Source of the DNA: Lachnospiraceae bacterium
GTDB taxonomy: Bacteria > Bacillota > Clostridia > Lachnospirales > Lachnospiraceae
Direction: 5' to 3'
DNA: 64,000 nt
Assembly (NCBI GenBank): GCA_910575075.1
Contig: CAJTCY010000023.1
Span: forward strand, 1-64,000
Shown here: in pieces, positions 52,411-63,642 of the stretch
Position numbering within the stretch: the stretch's first letter is position 1
Layout: each line of letters begins with the position of its first letter
Made by a program: the position numbers and the translations under genes
Notes under the pieces: model-generated
What the model saw: only the letters and a program-made list of their open reading frames with translations
The model's database searches: none
What the model was told of the DNA's origin: nothing

Positions 52411-53013
52411 CTATTCCACTCCCAGACTCTTTAGTTCTTCATCCGCTTGAGATTTAGTGTGAAAATGTATCGTAGCCATTCCCAGTTTATTTGCCGCAAT
52501 AATATTCCCGCGGTTATCATCCACAAATACACATTCCGTAGGATTTAACTGATATTTTTTCATCAATGCTTCAAAAATCTCTGGTTCCGGTTTCACAGAA
52601 TGTACCTCATAAGAAAAGACCGCTCCGTCTACTTCCTCTACAAATGCAAGCTCATGAATACTTTGGGAATAAAGCCTTCTGGGATAGTTGGATAAAAGGT
52701 ATACTCTATACCCCTTCTCCTGCAGACTGTGAATCCAGTCAAACGCATAATCATAGCGCTTAATACTGTTTCCTGTATTATTCCAGAATTTCATAATCTC
52801 CGCTTCACAATCAGGAGCTTTTTTGAGAAATCCTTCAAGAATCTCTTCATCCGGTATCCTGCTGCGGTCAAATTCATTCCACAATTCTGACAAAACCGTT
52901 GCATTTGCAACTTTATCATATACTTCCGGCGAAAATCCAAGGGTATCAAAGAAACCTTGCCAGTCAAAATCAACCAGGACCTTTCCCACATCAAAAACTA
53001 CATTTTTTATCAT
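52411..53013 (-). CDS. HAD-superfamily hydrolase (subfamily IA, YihX-like)
   Basis: 200 residues. Motif I is FDVGKVLVDFD with the nucleophile Asp. The second acidic position is Gly, as in the YihX-like group. Motif II is LLSNYP, motif III includes KPEPEIF, and motif IV is FVDDNRGN. It probably dephosphorylates a small sugar phosphate or nucleotide. It starts 24 nt after purA, so co-transcription is likely. Confidence 0.88.
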   Translation of the reverse strand: MIKNVVFDVGKVLVDFDWQGFFDTLGFSPEVYDKVANATVLSELWNEFDRSRIPDEEILEGFLKKAPDCEAEIMKFWNNTGNSIKRYDYAFDWIHSLQEKGYRVYLLSNYPRRLYSQSIHELAFVEEVDGAVFSYEVHSVKPEPEIFEALMKKYQLNPTECVFVDDNRGNIIAANKLGMATIHFHTKSQADEELKSLGVE

Positions 53014-53037
53014 TTTTTTGTTTTCTGCTCCTTCCCC

Positions 53038-54312
53038 TTACCGATAAATGATATCATCTCTTCCTGGCCCATTGGAAATCATGGTAATTGGGAAACCAAT
53101 TTTTTCTTCTACAAATTCAATATACTTCCGGCAATTTTCCGGCAACTCGTCATATTTCTTAATTCCTCTGATATCAGATTTCCAGCCCGGAACAACTTCT
53201 AATACAGGTTTTGCTTTCTCAAGCTTTACAGTAGGCGGAAATTCCGTCGTCACTTCCCCGTCAATCTCATAGCCCACGCAAACCGGAATTTCTTCCAGAT
53301 ACCCCAACACATCCAAGACTGTAAATGCTACATCTGTAGTTCCCTGAATCCGGCATCCATATTTGCTCGCCACAGTATCAAACCATCCCATACGTCTGGG
53401 ACGCCCTGTCGTCACACCATATTCTCCTCCGTCTCCGCCTCTGCGTCTCAGTTCATCTGCCTCCTCGCCAAAAATCTCACTGACAAAGGCTCCTGATCCT
53501 ACCGCTGAAGAATAAGCTTTACAGACTGTGATAATCTTACCGATTTCATAAGGCGGTATTCCTGCGCCAATAGCTCCGTAAGCCGCCAAAGTAGATGAAG
53601 ACGTCACCATTGGATAAATACCATGATCCGGGTCTTTGAGTGATCCCAGCTGACCTTCCAAAAGAATATTTTTTCCTTCCTGAACCGCATTCCATAAATA
53701 AGAAGAGGTATCACAGACATACGGTTCCACCATATCACGGTACTCTTTCAGTTCTTTCATGAGATCTTCCGGATGCAACAGCGGTTTATGATACAAATGT
53801 TCCAGCAGCACATTCTTCGTTTCACAGATACTTTTCGTTTTTTCCTTTAACGCCTGCTCGTCAAATAATTCACTGACCTGAAAGCCAATTTTCGCATATT
53901 TGTCCGAATAAAATGGTGCGATTCCAGATTTGGTGGAACCAAAAGATTTTCCTCCCAAACGCTCTTCCTCATACTGGTCAAACAAGATATGATAGGACAT
54001 AACCATCTGTGCACGATCCGATACCAGAAGCTTTGGAACTGGAACCCCTCTCTCTACGACAGACTGAATCTCCTGGAAAAGGACTGGAATATTCAATGCC
54101 ACACCATTCCCGATAATACTGGTAGTATGATTATAAAATACACCGCTGGGCAGCGTATGCAGCGCAAACTTTCCATAATCATTTACAATTGTATGCCCTG
54201 CATTTGCTCCGCCCTGGAAGCGCACAATTATATCTGCTTCCTTCGCCATCATATCAGTGATTTTACCTTTTCCTTCATCTCCCCAGTTCGCCCCGACGAT
54301 TGCCTTTACCAT
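53038..54312 (-). CDS. purA: Adenylosuccinate synthetase
   Basis: 424 residues. It joins IMP and aspartate with GTP, the first committed step to AMP. The GTP/active-site loop GANWGDEGKGKITD, the GGANAGHTIV motif and GSGAFVSE are present. The start at 54312 is chosen for AAAGGAGG 8-9 nt upstream; the frame extends to 54366 through a terminator. Confidence 0.97.
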   Translation of the reverse strand: MVKAIVGANWGDEGKGKITDMMAKEADIIVRFQGGANAGHTIVNDYGKFALHTLPSGVFYNHTTSIIGNGVALNIPVLFQEIQSVVERGVPVPKLLVSDRAQMVMSYHILFDQYEEERLGGKSFGSTKSGIAPFYSDKYAKIGFQVSELFDEQALKEKTKSICETKNVLLEHLYHKPLLHPEDLMKELKEYRDMVEPYVCDTSSYLWNAVQEGKNILLEGQLGSLKDPDHGIYPMVTSSSTLAAYGAIGAGIPPYEIGKIITVCKAYSSAVGSGAFVSEIFGEEADELRRRGGDGGEYGVTTGRPRRMGWFDTVASKYGCRIQGTTDVAFTVLDVLGYLEEIPVCVGYEIDGEVTTEFPPTVKLEKAKPVLEVVPGWKSDIRGIKKYDELPENCRKYIEFVEEKIGFPITMISNGPGRDDIIYR

Positions 54313-54349
54313 TTTAACAGTTCCTCCTTTATCATTCTGACATTTCCAT

Positions 54350-54402
54350 AGAAAGGACTGCCGCACAAAATGTATTAACTGGCGCGGCAGCCGCTTTTCT
54401 AT
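54350..54402 (-). terminator. Probable terminator of the chemoreceptor operon
   Basis: GAAAgGACTGCCGC pairs with GCGGCAGccgCTTTTC around a 19-nt loop, just after the chemoreceptor stop codon and before purA. Confidence 0.6.
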
Positions 54403-54411
54403 GCATATGGG

Positions 54412-56124
54412 TTACACTTTCTTAAATCGCTCCACTTCACTTCGCAATTCACGCGAAATACTCTGGTTATTCTCTGTTTCCTGACGGATATGCTCCATTG
54501 CCTCCACCAGAACCCCAGTATTTTCAGCCGCATTCGATACACCCTTGGCGCTTTCGTCCACAGTAGAAGAAATATTGCTGATGCCATTATTCATACGTTC
54601 CATAATTTCCTCTACTTCCGCTGTACGTTCCGCAAATTCAGAAAGAATTTCATTCACGCTTTCCGCATCATTCTGATAATTATTTGCCACATCTACAAAT
54701 CCATCATAATCTTTCATGATATCTTCGTCAATGAATCTTAACATGTCTTCTGCATTTTTTGCAAGCCTGCCAACTGCGGTTGTTACGATATTGCTGATAT
54801 TCTGTATGTTATTTGCCGTATCTTTACTATTATCTGCCAGCACTCGTATCTCGTCTGCCACCACTGCAAATCCTCTTCCGGCATCCCCGGCACGCGCCGC
54901 TTCGATGGATGCATTCAATGCAAGCAGGTTGGTCTGGCTTGTAATATCCAGAATATCTCCCGTTAATTCATTAATCTGCCTGACACTCCTGCTCTCCTCC
55001 ACAGCCTGCTCTAACATACCGCGAATCTCCGAAATCATCTGGTTTGCCGCCGACTTACTCTGTACGGTATTCTTTTGAATCGTCTGAGCTTTTATCTTGA
55101 TGCTTTCTACAATCTCTGCACCATTTTCAGCTCTGGAAGCCATATTCTTTACTTTCTTGTAAATATCATCGCTCCCCTCCAAAATCTGTTCCAATGTCGC
55201 TGAAACCTCCTGCATACCAGCTGCAAGTTCCTCCATAGAGGCTGACACACTGGTTACATTTTCATTTGAAACATTGACGCGGCTGGTAATATTGTCAGCA
55301 GAATTCATCATGCGCTCAGATTCACTTCTAAGCTTCTGCATCAACATCTGAAGCTGTTCTATAAATCCATTGACTCCTGTGACAAGCTGGCCAACTTCGT
55401 CTTTAGACTTCACTGAAATCCGTTCCGTCAGATCTCCCTCGTCATTCTGAATTTTCTCCACAATCTTATTCAGATGCCCGCTTGCCTTCTTTACAGGCCG
55501 TACGATGGTGCCAATCACAATTAGAATTGTTCCAATTGCAAACACAAGCAGAAGGATAACCATAACCACATTAAAAATATATGTACCGTTAATCTTCGCA
55601 TCAATTTTATTTGACACAAATTCTATTCTGGCCTCCATTGCCTCCGTATAATTATTCTTGTATTCATCTAAGGCGGCGTTTCTGTCCCTGCAGTCTCCCA
55701 GAATTGCCAGGGTGGAAAGAATATCTCCACCCTCTATAGTCTCTGCTGCCGAAACGCCAAGAGACATAAATTCCTCAAAATGCTCTTTGTATGCCGTAAA
55801 AGTATCATTCAAAGTCTGGTCTGATGTCTGGCTGCAAAGGTCATCCATCTTATCCAGAAACTCCTGCAGAGACTCCGCGCGCTTCTTAATATTCTCTGAT
55901 CCCTGCGCTTTCAGCTTTGCCGTATCCATAAAATTGCGGAATTCTTGTACCTGCACAGACATTTTTCCTTCAATTTTTCTTAATTCCAGATAAACATCTG
56001 AAATCTCTCGATTTCTTGCATTGATCTCTGAAATTGCTGTAACATTGGATACTCCAAACAGAATAAAAATCAATGATAAAATACCCACTAAAAAGATAAT
56101 TTTTGTCCCAATACGTTTTCTCAT
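54412..56124 (-). CDS. Methyl-accepting chemotaxis-type transducer
   Basis: 570 residues. First membrane segment at about 8-30; a helical extracytoplasmic ligand region (about 31-185, four-helix type); second membrane segment at about 186-212; HAMP (about 212-265); then a long signalling coiled coil with the conserved tip [21 protein letters not shown]. The ribosome-binding site is AGGAGGAGG. No CheA, CheW or flagellar gene lies in the window, so its output kinase is elsewhere. It follows degV by 53 nt. Confidence 0.93.
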   Translation of the reverse strand: MRKRIGTKIIFLVGILSLIFILFGVSNVTAISEINARNREISDVYLELRKIEGKMSVQVQEFRNFMDTAKLKAQGSENIKKRAESLQEFLDKMDDLCSQTSDQTLNDTFTAYKEHFEEFMSLGVSAAETIEGGDILSTLAILGDCRDRNAALDEYKNNYTEAMEARIEFVSNKIDAKINGTYIFNVVMVILLLVFAIGTILIVIGTIVRPVKKASGHLNKIVEKIQNDEGDLTERISVKSKDEVGQLVTGVNGFIEQLQMLMQKLRSESERMMNSADNITSRVNVSNENVTSVSASMEELAAGMQEVSATLEQILEGSDDIYKKVKNMASRAENGAEIVESIKIKAQTIQKNTVQSKSAANQMISEIRGMLEQAVEESRSVRQINELTGDILDITSQTNLLALNASIEAARAGDAGRGFAVVADEIRVLADNSKDTANNIQNISNIVTTAVGRLAKNAEDMLRFIDEDIMKDYDGFVDVANNYQNDAESVNEILSEFAERTAEVEEIMERMNNGISNISSTVDESAKGVSNAAENTGVLVEAMEHIRQETENNQSISRELRSEVERFKKV

Positions 56125-56177
56125 TTTCCTCCTCCTTGGCTATCCTCTTGTCCGCTGTCAGTTCCCCCTCCGACAGA

Positions 56178-57044
56178 CTAACTTATTCTTTTAGAACATG
56201 CTACTGCAAGGGCCCCCGAACCTATGTGGCATGCTACACTCAGCGACAGAGGATCTACTGCCTCAACGATTTTACCGGGAAACGCTTCCTCAATCTGCGC
56301 CTTAAAGTCAAGAGCTGTATCCCTGTCTTTGGTATACGCAACAAACAGGTGCATATTTTCCCCTGTCTCATCTCCAAAGCGCTTTGCGAAGTCATTCTTT
56401 ACCGCGTCAATCATAATTGTTCTAGCTTGCTTTACCGTTCTTGCCTTGGCATAGGCATCCAATTTCTCGCCCTGAATCTGAAGTACAGGTTTTAATTTCA
56501 GCAGCGTGCCCAGGGCTGCTGCTGCCGGCGTAATGCGCCCTCCCTTCTTCAGGTAATACAAGGTATCCACCATGATATAAATACTGGAATCATATTTCAC
56601 CTGCTCAAGATATTCCTTGATCTGCCTGGCATTTTTCCCCTGTTCTGCCAGCTCCATGGCATCAAATACACTCTGTTTCTGCGTTACAGAAATCCTCTGG
56701 TTATTCACTACCTGCACTCTGCCTTCATATTCATTAGACAGCATAACTGCCGTCTCACAGGAACTGCTGAGTCCGCTGGACATAGGGATATGCACAATCT
56801 CATCATACTCTTCCAGCAAGTTATCCCACAGTTCAGTCACAGATCCCACTGCCGGCATAGAGGTAGAAATATTGGATTTTCCCTCCAGCTTTTCATAAAA
56901 CTGTTCCTGTGTCAGATCTATATCTTCAAAATATGTCTCATCATCTATAAAGAAAGGCATCGGCAGTACATGGATCCCGTGTTCTCTTGCCTGATTCTGC
57001 GTAATCCCACTGTTACTGTCTGTTACTACTGCAATTTTTCCCAC
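56178..57044 (-). CDS. DegV family fatty-acid-binding protein
   Basis: 288 residues. DegV (FakB-type) proteins hold a fatty acid, in some species presenting it to the kinase FakA. Seen are IAVVTDSNSGIT at the start, the SxxxxPAVGS-like stretch STSMPAVGSVTELWDNL, PMSSGLSSSCETA and the GGRITPAAAALGTLLKLKPVL motif. The start codon is GTG (57042-57044), 9 nt after AAGGAGG. No fakA is nearby. Confidence 0.93.
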   Translation of the reverse strand: MGKIAVVTDSNSGITQNQAREHGIHVLPMPFFIDDETYFEDIDLTQEQFYEKLEGKSNISTSMPAVGSVTELWDNLLEEYDEIVHIPMSSGLSSSCETAVMLSNEYEGRVQVVNNQRISVTQKQSVFDAMELAEQGKNARQIKEYLEQVKYDSSIYIMVDTLYYLKKGGRITPAAAALGTLLKLKPVLQIQGEKLDAYAKARTVKQARTIMIDAVKNDFAKRFGDETGENMHLFVAYTKDRDTALDFKAQIEEAFPGKIVEAVDPLSLSVACHIGSGALAVACSKRIS

Positions 57045-57071
57045 CAGGGTAAACCTCCTTCTGTTTATTAT

Positions 57072-57428
57072 TTAACCTATTGTCTCAATAGCTTTCATAA
57101 TATTATTATAAGTCTCTGTCAGCACCTTCACATCCTCATCCAGTCCATCTGTGTTATCGGCACGCAGCTTCTCTAAAATAACCACATCTGCGTCCATCAA
57201 ACTGTCCAATCCGAGATTTCCCGCAACTCCTTTCAGTGCATGGGCACAGTTAAAAGCATCTTCATAACGCTTCTCTTCCACTGCTTCCACTAATCCCTGA
57301 TAATTTTTATCCGCCTTAAACTTCCCCAAAAGCCGCTCATACAGACCTTCATTATTCATCAATCGCTCCAGCGCTCCCTCAATATTTACTCCAGCCGCCC
57401 TCATTTGCTCTTTTATTTCCTGATTCAT
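57072..57428 (-). CDS. Stand-alone histidine phosphotransfer (Hpt) protein
   Basis: 118 residues, all helical. The phosphorylatable His is in CAHALKGVAGNLGL. It would carry phosphate between a hybrid kinase and a response regulator, neither of which is encoded beside it. It is the first gene of the hpt-degV-chemoreceptor operon. The ribosome-binding site is GGGAGG. Confidence 0.88.
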   Translation of the reverse strand: MNQEIKEQMRAAGVNIEGALERLMNNEGLYERLLGKFKADKNYQGLVEAVEEKRYEDAFNCAHALKGVAGNLGLDSLMDADVVILEKLRADNTDGLDEDVKVLTETYNNIMKAIETIG

Positions 57429-57526
57429 ACCTGTAAATCCTCCCTGATCATGTATTATATATTATTAGTTGTTCATATCTACAGCATACCTGTTATTTTA
57501 AAAACACCCAATCGTTTTACTTATTA

Positions 57527-57555
57527 ATTTTATGGTATAAACCTGAAACTGTCAA
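57527..57555 (-). promoter_or_regulatory. Promoter of the Hpt-DegV-chemoreceptor operon
   Basis: On the minus strand a perfect TTGACA, a 17-nt spacer and TAAAAT, directly after the groEL terminator. Confidence 0.7.
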
Positions 57556-57561
57556 GAAAAA

Positions 57562-57601
57562 AAAACAATCGTGGCAGCACTTTGGCTGTCACGATTGTTT
57601 T
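57562..57601 (-). terminator. groEL terminator
   Basis: AAAACAATCGTG pairs with CACGATTGTTTT, followed by T-rich DNA on the minus strand. Confidence 0.9.
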
Positions 57602-57617
57602 AAATGAAAATGGCGTT

Positions 57618-59611
<1,994 letters not shown>

Positions 59612-59652
59612 TCAGCCATGTTCTCATTGCCTGAATGAAAAAACGGCTGCTA

Positions 59653-59679
59653 TTAGCACTCTGTTTTATCGAGTGCTAA
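59653..59679. promoter_or_regulatory. CIRCE operator of groES-groEL
   Basis: Perfect TTAGCACTC-N9-GAGTGCTAA, just downstream of the promoter at 59694-59722, where bound HrcA blocks transcription. Confidence 0.96.
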
Positions 59680-59693
59680 CAACTTATGTACAT

Positions 59694-59722
59694 AATTTAG
59701 CACTCCTTTTTTTCTTTGTCAA
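59694..59722 (-). promoter_or_regulatory. groES-groEL promoter with CIRCE half-site
   Basis: On the minus strand a perfect TTGACA (59717-59722), a 17-nt spacer and TAAATT (59694-59699). The half-operator TTAGCACTC occurs a second time at 59697-59705, over the -10 box. Confidence 0.8.
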
Positions 59723-59766
59723 TACACAATTTCAGATTTAATAAAAAGTTTATAAACAATCCTGTC

Positions 59767-60660
59767 CTAAAACAGCTTCTTTTTCCGGAAAAACCAGAAA
59801 CATGCCAATACCACCAGTATACTTAATACTGATACAAAACCATAGCCATACTGCCAGTGAAGCTCTGGCATTCCTTCAAAATTCATGCCATACCAGCCCG
59901 CAATCAGAGACAGCGGCATAAAAATCGTAGTAACTGTGGTAAACAGTTTCATGATCCGGTTTTGTTCATAAGACAGCGCAGCGTCCAGCGCCTCCCGTAT
60001 ATGCACAAGTTCTTCATACAAAAACTGTGTCTCTTCTGTCAAATGTCTCAGTTTATTTTCATAAATCCGGAAATAGCAGGACGCCTCTTCGTTTAATATT
60101 TTTTTCTGTGTGTCTTTTTTCTTTTCCTCCAGTCCATTGATGCCTTCCACCATGTTCAAAAACTGTACGTAATCATTTTTCCACACTGTCAGCAGACGCT
60201 TGCATTCAAAAATGGAGCGGTTCCGGTTGCGGCTGATTCTGCCTTTCACAATCTCCTGCTCCATATCAATCAGATATTTTTCCATCTTTTCCACTTTTTG
60301 CTTTCCCTGTTTTAAAATACCTTCAAAAACGGTCTCCAGCTTTTCTTCCATCTCTGCGCCGTCGCCAGAGATATTTCTCATTTGGTGAAGCACGTCATTT
60401 TCATCCTTTAATATTACCATGAGAAATCCTTGTTCATCTAAAAGAAAAGCGGCGCTGGCCACCCTTCTTTTTACATCTGCCCCTTCATGAAAACAAAATG
60501 CCCCGTACAGACAATCCTCTATCATTTTTACTCCAACCCAGTAAGCAGGCTCCAGCCGATAGACAGACTGCATCAGCAGATTCTCCTGCCTGCTGCGTTC
60601 TTTTCCCTTAAGCTCTTCCCATTCCAGAATGCGGGTATTTTTTCCTCTGTTTTCTTCCAT
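59767..60660 (-). CDS. corA: CorA-family magnesium/divalent cation transporter
   Basis: 297 residues. A long helical cytoplasmic part (about 80-240) is followed by two C-terminal membrane segments, with the pore motif GMN in AGWYGMNFEGMPEL between them. The MPEL-type loop follows as in CorA. It moves Mg2+ or similar ions passively. The ATG at 60660 is preferred over the GTG at 60669 because AAGGAAGG ends against that GTG and is 8 nt before the ATG. It follows spoIIP closely. Confidence 0.9.
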   Translation of the reverse strand: MEENRGKNTRILEWEELKGKERSRQENLLMQSVYRLEPAYWVGVKMIEDCLYGAFCFHEGADVKRRVASAAFLLDEQGFLMVILKDENDVLHQMRNISGDGAEMEEKLETVFEGILKQGKQKVEKMEKYLIDMEQEIVKGRISRNRNRSIFECKRLLTVWKNDYVQFLNMVEGINGLEEKKKDTQKKILNEEASCYFRIYENKLRHLTEETQFLYEELVHIREALDAALSYEQNRIMKLFTTVTTIFMPLSLIAGWYGMNFEGMPELHWQYGYGFVSVLSILVVLACFWFFRKKKLF

Positions 60661-60678
60661 TTCAGACACCTTCCTTTG

Positions 60679-61965
60679 TCAGGGTGACAGCACCTTATGT
60701 AAAATATCCGCCAAAGGCTCCATTGCGTTCATCGCCTCTTCGAATGTGTTCGTCTGTGCTCCTACCTCCACCAAAAGACTTTTCGGGCGATAATGAAGAT
60801 TGTAGCGGTAACCTTTCAGATAAGTAGCACGGGCAAATCCAGGATAATATTCTTCTGCCGCCAGCTTCATCTGAAAAGAAAAAGCAAGATTATCAGCAAG
60901 ATTTGGATTTGCCAGATATGCTATATTTCCATTTGCCGTGGTCCGGCTTAACCCATTAAAAAACATAATCTGCGCCGTCTGTTTCCCGTTCACCTCTGAT
61001 ACAAGATGCGCTGTTTCCGGAACTCCATCCCGGTGCAGGTCAATAATTACCTCAATGGAGGGATTTTCTGCAAGAAGCTGTTCCAACGCAGGTCCCGAAT
61101 AAGAATAGGCATTATCCCTGTCCTTCACATCATATTCTCCCATATGATGCATGACATTAAAACCATATTCATCCCTTAACAGCTGTGTTAACCGTTCTCC
61201 CAACGCCATTACACTGGAATTGGGATCACCTGGCGCTGAATCTGCATACCCTTCCTGGGAATGAGTATGATAAATTAAAATCTGTACATTTTCCTTTCCA
61301 GTTTTAAGCTTCATATCTTTAGACAGCATTTCCTGCGCATTCAGTTCACTGCCATCAATGGTAGTCGTCCGGTCAACCTGATAAAAATTCTGCAGCAGAT
61401 AGTCAAAATCATTTAGCTTATCTCTGGAAACTTCCACTGCCTTTCCCGTTTCCGTTTTGGCTGCATTTTCATTTGAAGCAATTTTCTGTTTTTCTTTGCT
61501 TTTCTTTTCCTTCTCCTGCTTTTGCTCTTCCTGGCTTTTCTCTTCTTCCTGGCTTTTCTCTTCTTTCTGCTCTTTCTTGCTTTCCTGCTGATTTTCTTCC
61601 AGCATGCCGCAGGTCAGATCACTTTCGATCTGCGTACTATACTCTGTCAATGTTCCGCTGAACGCATAAATCGGGTAGAAATCCTCCATCTTGCTTTGCA
61701 GAAAATTTTTCAAGGTAAGCGGTGCTTCCTTCTCTTCCCGAAGCATGACAGGCATACAATTCTTCCATGCTGACACCGCTGTTTCCTCCTTCAGATAATT
61801 CAATATCTGCCTCATTGCCGGAGCCTTATTGGTAAATGCCATATTCTGATAGCAGACAATGACAAACAACACGCTGATTCCGCCCAGCATCCATTGTATA
61901 TATCTTCCTGACCTCTTTTTTTTCCTTACCAATGTTTTCCCCATTCCTGTCTTAATCTGTCCCAT
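60679..61965 (-). CDS. spoIIP: Stage II sporulation protein P
   Basis: 428 residues. SpoIIP is the amidase/endopeptidase that thins peptidoglycan with SpoIID and SpoIIM during engulfment of the forespore. An N-terminal membrane anchor (about 28-48) precedes a low-complexity E/K/Q linker (about 128-170, built of EEKSQEE-like units). The catalytic domain (about 225-428) has the zinc ligands in YHTHSQEGY, DLHRDG and LLVEVG. The ribosome-binding site is weak at the first ATG; the next Met (residue 7) is a possible start. Confidence 0.95.
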   Translation of the reverse strand: MGQIKTGMGKTLVRKKKRSGRYIQWMLGGISVLFVIVCYQNMAFTNKAPAMRQILNYLKEETAVSAWKNCMPVMLREEKEAPLTLKNFLQSKMEDFYPIYAFSGTLTEYSTQIESDLTCGMLEENQQESKKEQKEEKSQEEEKSQEEQKQEKEKKSKEKQKIASNENAAKTETGKAVEVSRDKLNDFDYLLQNFYQVDRTTTIDGSELNAQEMLSKDMKLKTGKENVQILIYHTHSQEGYADSAPGDPNSSVMALGERLTQLLRDEYGFNVMHHMGEYDVKDRDNAYSYSGPALEQLLAENPSIEVIIDLHRDGVPETAHLVSEVNGKQTAQIMFFNGLSRTTANGNIAYLANPNLADNLAFSFQMKLAAEEYYPGFARATYLKGYRYNLHYRPKSLLVEVGAQTNTFEEAMNAMEPLADILHKVLSP

Positions 61966-62019
61966 TACTATTGTTTAATATCCTTACGGACAATTAAGTA
62001 TATGCCTGTACTAAAAATT

Positions 62020-62970
62020 TTATGCAAAAGCAATGTTCAATCCTTCAGATAATGTATAACTCAAACGTTTAATGGACTCATCAATATCTTTCGGTGTCAC
62101 AAACATGGTATTCAGCTGCGGAGACAGTAATTCTCTTATCAGTTCATATTTCTCCATATCATTCAAGGCGTTCAATCCTGTGCTGAGCGTGCTTAGATGG
62201 CTGTTTTCCTCCATAGCATGTATCAATGTCTGCATGGTATCACTGACAATAGTCGCCGCATCCACCACGGTTGGAACACCGATAGCAATCACTGGAATAC
62301 CTACTGTTGCCTTAGACAGGCCATGCCGATGGTTTCCCACTCCTGAACCTGGATTGATGCCGGTGTCTGTAATCTGTATCGTCCGGCTAAGGCGTCTGGT
62401 ACTGCGTGCAGCCAATGCATCAATAGCAATCATCACATCCGGTTTCGTTTCCTCAATGACCCCACGGATAATTTCCTGGCTCTCCATGCCTGTCTGTGCC
62501 ATAACACCAGGCACTATCCCACTCACTGCATTTACTTCCTCTTCACCAAATGCGTATTTTCCAAACTCTTTGAGCACATGTCTGGTAATCATCAAATTAT
62601 CCACTACTCTTGGGCCCAGCGCATCCGGAGTCACTTCCCGGTTGCCCAGCCCTGCCACCAGAACAGACAACGGTTCCTTCTGATCAGGCAGCAATTTCCT
62701 TATGAGCTTTGCTAATTCCAGGGAAATTTCCCGATGATAATCTTCATCCTGGCAGTCCATATTTTCTGCCTCCATGGTAATATAAGTTCCTCTGGGTTTT
62801 CCCATTGCCTTAGCTCCATTTTCTGTCTCAATTACCATAGTGGTAATTTTTATCTCATTTTCTTTTCTGAATTCTTCTTCTACCCGAACTCCTTTTACTT
62901 CTACATTATCTTCTTCAAATTTCTCTCTGGTTTCCAGCGCCAGATCGGTACGCACCTGAAACTGACTCAT
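62020..62970 (-). CDS. gpr: Spore protease GPR
   Basis: 316 residues. GPR degrades small acid-soluble spore proteins at germination and is made as a zymogen. The N-terminal propeptide region (SQFQVRTDLALE) is present, and the core motifs VLVAGLGNREVTPDALGPRVV and IAIDALAARSTRRL contain the catalytic aspartates. The ATG at 62970 has GGAGG 7 nt upstream, which the longer frame to 63009 lacks. It is divergent from rpsT and upstream of spoIIP, a common clostridial order. Confidence 0.96.
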   Translation of the reverse strand: MSQFQVRTDLALETREKFEEDNVEVKGVRVEEEFRKENEIKITTMVIETENGAKAMGKPRGTYITMEAENMDCQDEDYHREISLELAKLIRKLLPDQKEPLSVLVAGLGNREVTPDALGPRVVDNLMITRHVLKEFGKYAFGEEEVNAVSGIVPGVMAQTGMESQEIIRGVIEETKPDVMIAIDALAARSTRRLSRTIQITDTGINPGSGVGNHRHGLSKATVGIPVIAIGVPTVVDAATIVSDTMQTLIHAMEENSHLSTLSTGLNALNDMEKYELIRELLSPQLNTMFVTPKDIDESIKRLSYTLSEGLNIAFA

Positions 62971-63063
62971 CTTTATCCCTCCAAAAGCGTCTTTTAAGTT
63001 ACTGTTCACCGTTTCACAGTAATTCTTTTACCCTATTTTCTGCAAAAAAAAGCAAAATATGTA

Positions 63064-63092
63064 TTGACAGAAATAAAAATTGGGACTAAACT
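63064..63092 (+). promoter_or_regulatory. rpsT promoter
   Basis: Perfect TTGACA, a 17-nt spacer and TAAACT. The leader to the start codon is about 130 nt long and has no obvious terminator. Confidence 0.7.
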
Positions 63093-63226
63093 ATATGAGT
63101 ATGTTTCCATTAGATCGTCCGTGTCCGGCTTTAATGAAACAACCATCGAGCACAGTGCAGTCCTTTTCCGCAGAACAGTCAATTGGATTGCCGTGAATAA
63201 TATAATTTACATTGGAGGTGTACGGA

Positions 63227-63490
63227 TTGGCTAACATTAAGTCTGCAAAAAAGAGAATTTTAGTAACTCAGGTCAGAACAGCACGCAACAAATCTATCAG
63301 ATCTGCTGTTAAGACTTCTATTAAGAAGGTAGATGCTGCAGTTGCATCCAAGGATAAGGAAGCTGCACAGGCAGCGTTAAAGGGTGCGATTTCTCAAATC
63401 AGCAAAGCTGCTTCTAAAGGTGTATATCATAAAAACACTGCTGGAAGAAAGATTTCCCGTTTGACCAAAGCTGTTAATCAGCTTGCTTAG
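63227..63490 (+). CDS. rpsT: Ribosomal protein S20
   Basis: 87 residues, basic and helical; binds 16S rRNA in the small subunit. The family start ANIKSAKKRIL follows a TTG codon at 63227-63229 that stands 8 nt after GGAGG. The longer in-frame start at 63212 would contain that ribosome-binding site itself, so it is rejected. An unusual start codon is frequent for rpsT and can limit its synthesis. Confidence 0.96.
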   Translation: MANIKSAKKRILVTQVRTARNKSIRSAVKTSIKKVDAAVASKDKEAAQAALKGAISQISKAASKGVYHKNTAGRKISRLTKAVNQLA

Positions 63491-63505
63491 TTATTTTTCA
63501 TATAT

Positions 63506-63545
63506 AAAAAGGAAACCAATACCGTCATGTTGGTTTCCTTTTTTT
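63506..63545 (+). terminator. rpsT terminator
   Basis: AAAAAGGAAACCAA pairs with TTGGTTTCCTTTTT, with T7 following. Confidence 0.93.
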
Positions 63546-63559
63546 AAGAAATAACAATT

Positions 63560-63636
63560 ATGCGCAGTTCGCGGAGAGGAAGTTGCTGCTTTGCAGCCCG
63601 CTCACGCGCGGAGAATGCGTAAAACGCATTCTTTTT
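63560..63636 (+). repeat. About 75-nt structured repeat, copy 2
   Basis: Near-identical to 10612-10689 in opposite orientation. It ends in the hairpin AGAATGCG/CGCATTCT and T6, and has the internal hairpin GCTGC-ttt-GCAGC. It lies between the rpsT terminator and the end of the convergent gene at 63643, so it is not a gene leader here. Confidence 0.75.
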
Positions 63637-63642
63637 TACATA

